From Lycocorax pyrrhopterus obiensis (Eukaryota; Chordata; Aves; Passeriformes; Paradisaeidae), in contig JACSVZ010000004.1 in assembly GCA_014706295.1 (NCBI GenBank), positions 87,861,047 through 87,925,046 on the forward strand: DNA of 64,000 bases, written 5' to 3'. The position numbers and the translations under genes were made by a program. Below, one piece after another: positions 27,901 to 39,345 of the stretch. Position 1 is the stretch's first letter, and each line of letters starts with the position of its first letter. The notes beneath the pieces were generated by a model. That model worked only from the letters and a program-made list of their open reading frames with translations. It did no database searches and was not told the origin of the DNA.

Positions 27901-29836
27901 CCAAACTAATATTTTTTCATATCTAGTCATAGTTTTTTCATATCTAGTGCTAAAATACAAATTTGACTGAATCACGTGTAGCTTATTTTACATTTAAAAA
28001 TCAAACTAGCATAAATGCTATTTCCTACTCCCACAGAGGATCTAGTTGTAACAGAGAAGATGACAAGCAGTATGTGACAGAAATGAAATGAACAAAAGAA
28101 AATAATTTCCCTGCCTTTTTATACTAAATCCCTTCATAGGATAAATTCAAACTGACAGAAGATAGATTAAAGAGTATTTTTCCCCTGAGAAGATACGTTT
28201 CCTCATAATTGTAATGTCAAAATCCCTGACATCTGAGCCTACTTTATCTAACACAACTAAAACTGAGAAAAAAAGGATATCCTGCCTGCAAGCCTAAGGC
28301 AAAAAGTTTGAAATAACTGCACTCAAATGTTTAGCTTTGAACAGAATCCTGTCTTAGCAAGAACAGTGTCTGATGGTAGAGTTCCAGGAGAAAAAACATC
28401 TAAATTAACAATCAACCTTACATAAAGTATCTGGACATATTATGTAAGCAGAAGAAAAGGGCACGGAAGAGCACTGTAAAACTCCACAGCCCAGCACCTA
28501 CCAAAACACAGTTAAACACAAAAAGAGTATAAAACTCATGCAGGTTAAAAAAAAAGTGGTAAATACAACTTGTATTTTCAAATGTAACAAATTATGCAAA
28601 GTCACGACAAATTGCATTGAAAAATGCATATATCAAAAATCTTAAGATATTAAAATAAAGTGTATTTAAATAGAAAAATTTAAAATCAAACCATGAGATT
28701 GCAAAACTTACTGGTCAAATACTTGGAATCAGAATTTGTAAGAGCATCCAAACTTGCCCTTTGATTCCTCAGCTCTTCCTACCTGACACATACTTTCTAA
28801 TATTTTCTTAAGTGCATGTAGCTAACTTAAAAATGTAATCACACATTTTTTAAATTGCAGACTTCAACAGATAGGGCTGATATAAAATTCAGATTCAGTT
28901 GTGACTTGCCAATTAGAAAACATATGCTAGGCAAATCTCCACACAAAGCTGCTAATTTATAAACCCAAACAGCAGTTTTGGTTCAGGTAGCTGATACTCG
29001 ATTTCTAAAAATGCTAACAAGACCTCAGTTTCAATTTATTTATTTTTCATATATCAGACAGTAAGTGAAGGACGATCAGGACCAGCACTGAATGTGGAAC
29101 CTCTTCACACTAAATTCTTTCCAGATTGCCCCAAAGCCAAATCTGCAGTACACTGGAACTCTAGATGGTAAATTGTCGAGTAAGAGTCCTGAAGGACATC
29201 ACTTTCAACTTCATATCTACAATCAAAGGCACAGAAAAAAAATTAAGATATATGCAAATATCTGGTTTGCAGTATCTAAAACAGAGCACCAAGCTGACAT
29301 ACCTAATCTATCTATTTTTGCTGCCTCATACCACAGTTGAATGTAAGAGTCTAAAATCAGGCATACATCCCAATTTGAAAGCTGCATCCCTCGGGCTTAG
29401 CAGGTATCACTTAATTTCTGTTCTAATAACACAAAAAACTTTGCTGTATACTACAAAAGACATTTATGCCTGGAGACAGCTGTACACTGAAATCTCTAAT
29501 GAAATGAAGAAGGGTAAACCCTCCTAATAGAGCCAGAAAAATTTCATCACAGCAGAAAAATTTCACTGGGCTTCTTTCAAAAGTTTACTACACGAATGTA
29601 ATACACTTCACTACCTTCTCCTATTTCTTTTCAATCTTTGCACTGCACCAGTTCCCAAATTTCTATCACTCCCCCAAGACCTTGACTTCATTATTGCTAT
29701 CATCACAATTAAATGACAAGTTATGATTATTTTAACCTCTCAACATGCCTCAGAACAAGCAGCAATGTAAACAGGTGCTAACTGGGGTTACTGACGCAAG
29801 CTACATGAACTAGGAAAGCTCAAGCCCTTGGAGGCT

Positions 29837-29912
29837 GCTCAGCTCCCACCTGAGCTTAGAGGTTTGCCTTGATGGCAGCTCAGCTCCCATCCTTGAGCCT
29901 GCTCAGCTCCCA
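29837..29912 (+). repeat. Three spaced copies of GCTCAGCTCCCA
   Basis: The 12-mer occurs at 29837, 29878 and 29901 within a G+C-richer patch of AGPAT5 intron 1, with partly similar sequence between. It looks like a decayed minisatellite of irregular unit length. Confidence 0.6.
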
Positions 29913-32156
29913 CACCATCCCAGTATCCTCCCACTCCTGAGCTGCCACACAGTGAGGAGAGCTCAGGAAACTCAAGCACTGGTTCACACACCCAGGCTCA
30001 TGCCAAAATGCAATTGCCAGCACTTTCTTTCCAAACACAACTGAAGAAGGGTGAAAAGTTATGTTTCCTTTGGACTTTCTGGTTATGGCCTTTGCCTGGG
30101 AAATGGGTCCTCATCTCAAGAGGAGCCAAACCCTGTCACTCACATCTACTGACAGGAAGCAGTTAGAAGCCAAACCTTCACCCTGCCATTATGAAGCCTG
30201 GTTATGATGCCTCCCCCAGTGTGGAGAGGGAAGAACCAGGTTCCTAAGAGATGACAAAACACCTCACCAACAGCAACCAGAAGCAACTCCACTCCTTGTA
30301 TGCTGCAACTTGGCCGTCAGACTTGCACTGCCTCTTGGCTTCCCACCTCCCTCCACCTTGGGCCCTCAAGAATTACCTGTTTGACAGCTGGACAGCTTCA
30401 AAAAGAAAAGCAGGAAGTAAGTAAAGATAATCTTGCCTGGGAAGCTTGCTGTCCTGGGAACAGAGATGGGCACAGACACTCGCTTTCACTGCAAATTGGC
30501 CAACAGCTCCAGGACTAAGCATCCATCCCAATCTCAGATGCCAAGGTCTCCTCACACATTTCCTAGAAAGCCAAGATATGAAAAAAATCCCAGGCTCTAC
30601 TCCACTGGAAAGCATCGTCAAGAGTTTAGCATCACATTAGCTCCACAAAGTTTTAGTTTGCTCTAAACCTATGTAGTTTTCAACCCTGATGAGACACACC
30701 AAGTCCAAGCTTCAATATCAATCCAGGAAGCACACTGCACTGTTTAACAGGCATCTCTTGTATTTTACAAAATAATTGTTCAGCTCTGCTAAGCAACACC
30801 GAGGTATTATCTGATTCTTACAGCCTTTCCAGAGTCCTGTAAAGACAATGAAAACCAGAATTTTACAATGTCTTTAATAAAAACACCACTTCCAAAAAAT
30901 TCTATTCATCAGGAAGTGGGGGTAGGGAAGACAGCTGACACAAGCACTGAACAAAATCCACGCGCATTAATTCAATTACGGATTTCATTCAATTGTCAAA
31001 ACCTTTCAGATGAAAATGATCCTTTAGGAAGCAGTCTGAGTGATGATTTCTTCATTATTTCTTCACTAGCATTCAGTACAAAATATCAAATGCAATTACA
31101 ACAAAAAAAGTTGAAGAACATTTAGTCCTCATCTGATCTGAAACACGTGCACAAACACAATAGGCATTCATTTCATCACCCTGACAGCAACTGGGATAAG
31201 ATGCTCAGGGTCAGAGAGAGATGAGAGCATTCATCATATTGAATTACTAGTCCTTTCAGCCCTTCAAACATCCTAATCACACGCATATTTGCAGCCATTC
31301 TGGTTTTCACATTCTGTGGTAAGATTCAACTGTTCATCGTCTGTTCGAAATATAAGAGACCAGACTTCCCTAAACACAGTAAAGACAAAAGCAGTAACAC
31401 AACCACAGTTCATCAGCTACTTGATGATTCAGAAACCTGGGCCAAACCAACTACTAGCACCAGTAGATGCAAGTCCTCTGAAGTGCACGAATTGCACCTG
31501 TTTTTACCAGTGACTGCTTTGGCTCATCACTGCTAAAATTAACATCCTTTGCTCTCTGAGAGCCTCTTTACACAGAATTCTTCTTACTTTATATAGTGTT
31601 CAAGCACCTTGTATATATTCTTCCTAGAAACAGTACTGTAGGGCACCTGAACCTTAGGGCAGAACAGGTGCGAAGCAACACAGGGCCAAAGCAGGGACAT
31701 TCCCTCTAAGCCACTTTCCAACACACCCCATTTACACATTTTCCTCACTCTGAGTTTATAGTCTTAGAGATTATTGAGCAGCACTGTCACAATGCCACAG
31801 AAGAATTAATTTCATATATTTATAGCTCCTTAATAGAATTCACGGACACCTGCTAAACTGTAATTTCACTGACAAACTTATACAGCATTATAAGATTTCA
31901 CTTTATAGTCATACTGGCTTTTACCTCACAGCACTGGGATGTTGCTGTTACTTTTTGTACTCTCAGTACTGGTTCATCAGTCTTCTGTAGCCAACTCTTG
32001 CATGACAGTCAGCAAAAAGGACTATTTTTGGCAATTCATTAATGAATTCTAATATTATTGGAAAACCTAAACTGATGCCAAGTTAGCTCTTAGGCTTTGT
32101 AAAACAAATTGTTCCTGTGGAAAAAAAACTGAGCTGGACCCAAAATTTAAAAAGAG

Positions 32157-32180
32157 AAAGTATTTACAAGTAAATACTTT
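32157..32180. repeat. Short perfect palindrome (11-bp stems, 2-bp loop)
   Basis: AAAGTATTTAC, AA, GTAAATACTTT: a perfect inverted repeat in AGPAT5 intron 1, AT-rich. No nearby gene end, so no terminator role is claimed. Confidence 0.8.
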
Positions 32181-35138
32181 TTACTTACCAAGTAAAAAAC
32201 TTTTACAGTTACTTCATGAGCCACTCTCTAGGACATAAAATATGCAGAGCTCACAGCAATTATAGCTCTGCATTTATTTTAGGTCTCAAGTCAAAGACTT
32301 AAGAGAAAGGGAAAGACTAGTATTTCAAGATTTTCTATCATGCAGATCAGGTTATCATCTTATGTAGTTACATTTCAAAACAGAAGAGTTTGCTACAAAG
32401 ATAAAAAGCCTTCCTAGCACAAATTACAGTTTTTGTTTTAAAAGAATTGGCTAAAAACATCCAAGTCAAGAAGAAGAAAAAAAGAAGAAAAATACACTTG
32501 TGCATACAGTCATGAGGGGGAGACAGGTTTAGATACTTAATGGATTAACAGCAGATGATAGACAGAAACATCACTTCTTGACAGATAAATAAATACAAAA
32601 TAAATACCACAATACACTAGTATTTCAGTTGAAAAAATAGTCATCCATGTTTATGATCCTAACCAACTTTACCCTATTAATGCCCAACTCACACTACTGG
32701 GAATTTTGTCAAATTATTTTAAGATTGGACACCTCAAACATCCACAACTGGTTCAGTGTTCTTGTATTGAAAAACCACAAATACCTGAAGTGCAAAACCA
32801 AAGAATGCTATGTACTGCTGTACATAATGTTAAAGACATTTTAAATACAGTAAGACAGCAACAGTGCTAACAAAAAGTCACTTAAGCATCTGTAGAATCC
32901 TAACGACTCGAGTGAGACTATGCAACAAGCTCCAGTATTCTGATGGATGAAGTTGTCGTCTCCTTTTTATCCAGTTACAAAAATAAATATCCCAACACAC
33001 TTCAATCGATTGAATAAATTAATAGATCTGAAAGAGATGCAGAATTCCTCCCTCCCATGGCTATTATGGCGCCTTAATGCTGGTAGAGCCCTACAGCTGC
33101 CTTTATGAAGCTACTGTTTTTGCCAGTTTATTGGAATTAAGTTTAATGATGCTACACTTCTGCATCTAATTACGTGCCTTAAGACAGCCCATCCATAGTA
33201 CCTCTCAGGTTACCATCCCAATCTCACACACTCAGGCACATGGTTAACTTTCCACTGTGAGTTTCAAGTTCAAACATGTGCAGTGTTCACAAGAGTAGGT
33301 CTAAAAGGACACCCCGTTTCTCTCCCTTAAACAAATGGGGACTATCTTCCAGTTAAATGATACATGGATTTTAAGGGTTACAACTCTTACCTCTCTACAC
33401 ATGTATCATATTTTCCAAGTTTTTATTTACCTTTCAGTGGCAGTTACTATTTTATTTATCCTATGACATATGCCTCCCACCATTTCTTATCATTATTTGT
33501 TGCTTACTGTGACAAAGCATCTCTATTCTAATATTGTCCCAATTGATCTCCTGTTAGTGGCCTGTAATTGATCACAATCATTGTTGTGTTTGTATGAAAT
33601 TTATCAATGCAATGAAACAGAGGTCAACAGACAATGGCTGCCTTTTGGTTTCTTTTAGTTAGCATTTTCCTTTCTTTAATGTCACAGGGTTTTTTTGGAT
33701 AAAGGATCTTTTTAAAAATTTTAAGTGTTTGCTACTGTCTGGACACCAATTGCAGGCAACTTGAGTAGTTTTTCCATTACAATTTATATATAGATTTTTG
33801 GCTCTCATTCTTACAATAGGTTAAGTTAAAATACTATACCACTACTTTCAGTAGTTAATGACCAAGGTGTGTTACTACACATCAAGGTATCTGCAATAGA
33901 AACACTACAAAAAACAGAAGGCAGATAAAACTGTAAGTAAACCTGTGAACTACTCCTCCCTCTTCCTTTTTTCTTTTTTTTAAGATATAAAGCACAACAC
34001 AAGTCAGCTTATTTGGACAAGAAGTAAGGGTGAAGTTACTTAAGTCACAAGCTGAATTAAAAACTACCACTAAAAGATGATCTTGCTTCAGTTTTGCATC
34101 TGTTCTATTTACTCTGATGTCAAACTGTGCAACTCTTGTACCTTTAGCTGGCTTTGTGGGTTTCCCAAGAGTCAGCATGAAGCAAGGCCTACAACTGCAC
34201 TTAAGAGTGGAAATGAGGGGAGATCTGGCCTGATTCTCAAATAAATGCTTCATTAGAGAGTGGAAAAAGGCCTTAGCTGTAAATATGAGAAGACCTTATT
34301 TGTATGAGCTCCATCACCTGCCAACATGTATTGGTATTCCTTGCTCTCAAGCACCTAAAGCTGACACTAGCTTCAAACAGACTTCCGTATATTCAAAAAA
34401 TTTTGAAGGTCATGTTTAGGCACAGAAAGACCTGTCATTTATTATTTTTTACATGCAGAATTAAAAGTCTCCTTGCCTACTTTGCAAATTACAGACAAAT
34501 ATATAACTACTCAAACACTGAGCACTTTGTGAGGTACTATCACCTGAATGCAAATAGCTCTCTGATCACACAAGAGAGGCCTCCAATTCCAACTTATTAA
34601 CCTGAAACTGAGATCCTGAATAATCACAATCCATGGCTGATCCAAAATTTAAGGGCCAAAGAGCGACAGGAGGCAGACTGCCGAAAACTGAAAATCCATT
34701 AAAATTTAGATATTAAGCAATCTATTTATTAAAAACTTGTACGTGTATTATGCACAGTTATAGCTGATGACAGCTTTCTCATCTGCTGCCAATTTAATGC
34801 TACAGATGTGCAGCACAGGCCACAGGGGTTCAAAGTGTGCAAAGGCGGCTGCCATTCAAGTGCTGACAGAGCACGACCGGTGTCGCATCTCTTCCGTTTC
34901 CCCGACCTGCAAAACGAACACAACACCAACACTCCGTGAAAAGCATCACCAGAGGAGCAGGGGCGGCTGCGGAACGAGGCGGATCCTCTGCGGCCCCGGG
35001 CACAGGCCACGGCCGCACCTGCCCGCGGGCCCCACGGCGGGCGGCCCGAGGGGGCCGGGGCGGCGAGCCCAGAGCCGGCACCACCGCCGGCCGCTCCCCG
35101 GGCCGCCGGAGCCCCCTTGCCCTGCCCGGCCGGCTCAC

Positions 35139-35357
35139 CTGCACGCCCGTGTAGTTCTCGAAGAAGAAGAGCACCATGCTCTGGTAGATGGTGTACAGCC
35201 GGTCATCCACCTCGCGGTAGAAGCGGGTGGGCAGCACGGCGGAGAGCAGGCGCCAGGCGCCCCAGGCCAGCACGTAGGTGGGCGCCGTGCCCATCATGAC
35301 GGCGGCGGGCAGCACGTAGCGCATGGAGTAGGTGTGCAGCACCAGCGACAGCAGCAT
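35139..35357 (-). CDS. AGPAT5: AGPAT5 exon 1 (coding part): N-terminus of 1-acylglycerol-3-phosphate O-acyltransferase 5
   Basis: AGPAT5 transfers an acyl group from acyl-CoA to lysophosphatidic acid, giving phosphatidic acid. It is a membrane enzyme reported in the endoplasmic reticulum and mitochondria. The 73 codons start MLLSLVLHTYSMRY and end FFFENYTGVQ, almost the same as the human protein start as I remember it. A hydrophobic stretch at about residues 13-42 (VLPAAVMMGTAPTYVLAWGA) fits the first membrane segment, and a second hydrophobic patch is at about 58-67 (YQSMVLFFF). The start is chosen because the sequence matches the family from its first residue and the ATG has A at -3. The exon ends in phase 0 at CAG|GTGAGC. 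It sits inside a CpG island. Reading past the donor gives a longer open frame (to 34830) that is intronic and should be ignored. Confidence 0.96.
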
Positions 35358-35547
35358 CTTCCCGCTGCCCCCGGCCTCACCGGGACACCCACATGGGCGG
35401 CGCGCTCACACACAGCCCCGCAGCCCCGCCGCCCGCATCGCCCGCCGCGCCGGGCGCACCCGCCAGGCGGCCGCGAAGCAACAACGGCGGCGACGACCGC
35501 GGCCGGGAGGGACGATGAGAGAGAGAGCGGCAGGAGCGGACACCGGC

Positions 35548-35580
35548 TCACGGCTCCTCCGGCGCCACCGCCGCCACCAT
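35548..35580 (-). other. Possible upstream open reading frame in the AGPAT5 5' UTR
   Basis: An ATG 223 bases upstream of the AGPAT5 start codon opens 10 codons (MVAAVAPEEP) followed by TGA. It would be a translated uORF only if transcription starts upstream of 35580. The overlap with the YY1-like motif could equally explain why the ATG is there. Confidence 0.35.
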
Positions 35581-35583
35581 CTT
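35571..35583 (-). promoter_or_regulatory. YY1-like motif in the AGPAT5 leader
   Basis: On the gene strand the sequence is AAGATGGTGGCGG, one base from the common promoter motif AAGATGGCGGC. This motif is typically found in sense orientation just downstream of the start site in CpG-island promoters. The orientation here agrees with AGPAT5. Its ATG also opens a 10-codon reading frame (see 35548-35580). Function is inferred from sequence only. Confidence 0.5.
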
Positions 35584-35720
35584 GCCCGGCGGAGGCGGAG
35601 CCGCGCCGCAGGAAGGCGGCCCCACGGCCGCGGCGCTTCCGGGCGCGTGGGAGGGGCCGCGCTGGCGCCGGGCCTGGCCGGGACCGGACTCACTAGCGGC
35701 CCGGGCTGTGGCACCGTGCC

Positions 35721-35749
35721 CGTCCCTGTCCCTGTCCCTGTCCCTCCCC
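35721..35749 (+). repeat. CCCTGT hexamer short tandem repeat
   Basis: About four and a half copies of TCCCTG(T) run in a row just upstream of the presumed AGPAT5 promoter, inside the CpG island. It is short and may vary in length between individuals. Confidence 0.8.
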
Positions 35750-38700
35750 AGCAAGAAGCACCTGCAGCGGGGACCGGGCTGCTCGGCTCCGTGCAAAACG
35801 AGGCACACGCGTTTATAACTGATGAGCTTAGTTTGTATTAATTGTAACCTAGCATAGGTTAGAAGAAAATTTACTCCTTTTTCCTGGCCGTCCCCCGCCC
35901 CCTCCCCCGCCCCGCATTTTCGGCCTGTGAGTCCAAAGTGGAGCACTAAAATAATTGCAGTTCTCCCTTTGCCAGCTCCGGGCACAGCGATGCTCAGGGT
36001 TTAGGAGGCATTTCACGTGCCCGCCTTGCTCTTGGACGCGTTCTCGCACAAGCAGGCAGCTGCCTGCCTCGCGTCCTCTCTTCTCCGACCCCCAGTCTCT
36101 GCCCCCCAGTAACCTGGTGGCAGCAGAAGCCAGAGGCACCATCTGCTTTTGAAGAAAATGCAAGAGGTCTTGCAGAAAACAGTCTAATAATCTTCCCAGA
36201 AGAAATTTCTTATTAAGCTCTAGGCCGTAGTGAGTGAAGTATTTATTCCTTGTCTTTAAAAAATGAGTTCTATCCTGAAGCTTGTGGAGATCTCATTGTT
36301 TTGAAAGAAGTGGATGTGCAATGCCTTCTGCTAAGATCTGTGTCCTTTGCCAGGTTTTAACTGGGACAAGCTTTGTCCTTTGCGCTTGTTGACCTCGTGC
36401 TAGCTGGTTTTTAGTGCGTGTTGTAAATGGCATCCTTCAGTTCATTGGTCTTAGGTATAAAAAGACATGTCTTTACCAGTTTTAGAATGTTTCCTTTTTA
36501 TTCCTTTGAATGTTTTCCCCCCATATTACAAAGACTGCCTGTATTTCCTTTGCTATATTTTACCTTACATGTTTTCCTTTTGTGTTACACTCTTTGAATT
36601 TTATTTTTTCCTTCCAGTTTATGCTTTTTCAGCATTCTTAATATTTTACCATCCCACTCTACACACACATGCCAGTGTTCACACACTTCGTTTCTGCTTT
36701 CCATGGATATTTTCTACAGATTCTTTTAATGTATTTCGTCTCTTTGTGAAGTATATGTTATCAAATGTATAGATACAATTTTAGTTACATAAGAAGTAGA
36801 GAGTCCATGTACTTTGGCTTAGGGCTTAATTTACTAGTATAATTATATCAGTGTGATATCGTAATATGGGGTTGTAATGTCTGCAACTGAATGAAACTCA
36901 AACTTTTCCATTCAAGAAACGAATATACCACAGTGATGAGATCTGGGACACTGCCACCAAGTCCTTGCTTTTCTTGATTCATAGATGCCTTTTATCGTAG
37001 ATCCCTCTGAATTGTGCCACAGGAATTTGAATACTGGTCTTTCACATTGTAGATGACAGAGGCAAAATAAGAAAAATGTTCTGATATTCCCTATAGTTTG
37101 TCATTTCTAGTCTTATGAAAGCATAAGCCCCAATTACACCTCCTTTAACCAAATTGCTTCCTGGGCATTTTACGTTCAGCTGGAAGAAGAAAAATCACCC
37201 AATTTAGGGTGATTAGTACTCCATTTCGGATATTAAGACTTCAAACCTGTTAAGGTTTTATTTTCTTGTTGACATTTAAAAGAATAAACAAGCCTGAAAT
37301 GTTGGAGGAAAAGCATTGGTGAGCCATGTGTAAGGTGCTCAGTCTGTTTTGTGTGAACATAATTATTTGGTATGAACCTGAGTATTCTAGTGTTAGGTTA
37401 TTCTGCTGCTGGTTGCCACCTAAAGTGGCCAAGCTCACCAAGCTCTGGAAAAAATGTCAGATGTTAATCTGATAGTGAAAAATACCAATAACTACCTCTA
37501 GAAGGAATCACAAACTGTATCACTAAGCACCAACTCTGAATGTTAAGGAGTTTCCCATTGTGCTACTCACAAAACCATGTTTCACAATTCCATCACCCAC
37601 TCACTGCAATTGTCAACAGGCTAAGCAAAGCCAGATAACATTAGATACAAATCAGACTCCCTTGAGCTTTAAAATTCAAACCTTTACAGATGGTCTTATC
37701 TTCAGCACTATCCTGGAAGATGATTTATTGGTATCAGTTCTGTTGGTAAATGTTGAGAAACAAGACACAGATATTAAGGCCGAAGATCTAGATCCAAATA
37801 AGGATTGAAGCACCTGAATTCATGGAGTCAAGAACTTTGATTGGGAGCTTAGGCTTGCTGTGCAGTGCATGTCATGTGGAGAGCTAAGCAGCGCATGATA
37901 GGATCCATGGCCATCATTAGTCTGTGCAGGAAGTTGATTATAGTTAGCAGACTCAATATATATTTGTGTAGGGCCAGGTAAACTGAAACACTGGGGACAG
38001 TGTTGTGACCTAAGTATGTTCTTACAAGTTCTCATTCTGTATTTCAGAAGCCCATGCATTCACTTGGGATCCACAACCCACAGATCTCTCGAAGTTTGGT
38101 AACACGCTTTGTAAAATGTGGCTAGAGAAGATACCAACAGACTTCAGAGGACTGGATTAGACATGGATTCAGTTTGTTGAGGGTATCAAACTCCTACCTC
38201 CCATCGCTGAGGTAGGTGACCTGCAAGGTAAGAGTAATGAACATCTCTCGTGTTGAAGGTGCATTTTTGTAGCAATTGTTTAATGTAACATAAAAAATAA
38301 TTAGCTCAGATTACAGTTAGACTACTTTAGACAAGCAGACTTGTTTAGATTACAGATCCTCTAGATGTGTGTCTTTTTCTAACAATGGCCATGACCTTCT
38401 GCATCTCTCTGCATTTGCTCAAGGAAATGAAGGTGTCCTTGAATCCTGCAATCCTCTCCAACCTCAGGTGAGAAATGTGGTAGTTCCTGTCTGTCCCTGA
38501 CTCTGTCCTTGCAGGGCTCCTTCTTGTTCCTCTGTCCCATTGGACTCCTTGTCTGCCCTCACACAGAACATAAGGCTGCACAGCATCTGACTGGTCCACC
38601 TCAGTAACGTGTCTACATGCCTGTGCTCTGCTCGTTCCATTCCTTACCTTCAGGTCTTGCCCAGAAAGGATGTCTCTTATCACCAGACAAGGCGTAATCA

Positions 38701-39179
38701 CAGTGGGCCAGCTCATGTTCTGAGCTAGTTCTTGAGGATTTTTCCTGGGTGGCAGTGGCCAGGGTTGTGTTTGTGGTGTGAGTTACACAGTCTTCTGCAT
38801 CATGCCCTTGCAGTGATAGGGAAACTCAAGTTCAGCTGTACACTAATTGAGGCATTCCTGCCTTCCAGGAAATTCCTTCTTAAGGATTTGGTTATACTTT
38901 TTGCCCCTACAAGTCAGTAAGGATGGCAGACACAGAAGAAGTAAGGATGGGGCAAACTTCTCCCAAGCTCTCCCAGCCTTCTCGAGGCCCCCCTTTGTGG
39001 TTCAGGGTCTTGAGCCAGGTCTAATTCACCAAGAGATTTATCCTACATATGTCTACCCATTCTTCCCTTTCCCCATGTTGGTTTTTAGCCCCACAGCAGT
39101 CTGTGACAAGCAGTAGAATCTCCTTTTGTTTTGAACCTGCCTCATTGTAATTTCATTTTATGTGCCTTAGAGCTTGTAT

Positions 39180-39345
39180 TGAAAGAGACAGAAACCCCCC
39201 TTCCAGTCCCTTATTTGTGCCACTCATGATTTTTAAAGATCTCCATAACATCCCCTTTAGGCGATCTGTTTTTGTTCTGAATTTTACTCAGTTTTGCCCC
39301 ATATGAAAGCTGTTCTTGGAAGCTTCTGTCTTGCAAGCACAGGCA
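39180..39345 (-). mobile_element. Old CR1-like LINE fragment (reverse orientation)
   Basis: The plus-strand run ATGATTTTTAAAGATCTCCA TAACATCCCCTTTAGGCGAT ... GCCCCATATGAAAGCTGTTC follows the reverse complement of ancient amniote CR1 ('...CATCCCCCCTCAGTCGTCTC ... CTCATATGGAAGC'). It is decayed, and the ends are approximate. Confidence 0.5.

Larger units (their letters stand above)
20385..35138 (-). other. AGPAT5 intron 1
   Basis: A 14.8-kb first intron running from the CpG island to exon 2. It holds a CR1 3' end (23467-23592), the inverted repeat at 24813-24991, the 12-mer copies at 29837-29912 and the palindrome at 32157. A long stop-free stretch on the plus strand (24972-25559) begins with GTG, not ATG, and is not believed to code. 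First introns often hold enhancers, but none can be named from sequence here. Confidence 0.8.
34850..35800 (-). promoter_or_regulatory. AGPAT5: CpG island and promoter of AGPAT5
   Basis: About 1 kb is very rich in G+C and in CG dinucleotides, against an AT-rich background. It covers exon 1, the start of intron 1 and the upstream flank. No TATA box stands out, as expected for a housekeeping promoter. An ETS-type core (CTTCCGG on the plus strand, CCGGAAG on the gene strand) is at 35637-35643, and a YY1-like AAGATGGTGGCGG on the gene strand is at 35571-35583. By analogy with other promoters the start of transcription probably lies near 35585-35650; this is inference. The many open frames on both strands here follow from the low stop-codon density of GC-rich DNA. 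Confidence 0.85.

Noticed and set aside
34767..35696. 309-codon open frame on the plus strand
   Set aside because: It is antisense to AGPAT5 exon 1 and the CpG island; its Arg/Pro/Gly/Ala-rich low-complexity translation is what GC-rich DNA gives when stop codons are rare.
36467..36772. 101-codon Phe-rich frame on the plus strand
   Set aside because: T-rich sequence that translates to Phe/Leu/Tyr; it suggests membrane segments only by composition.
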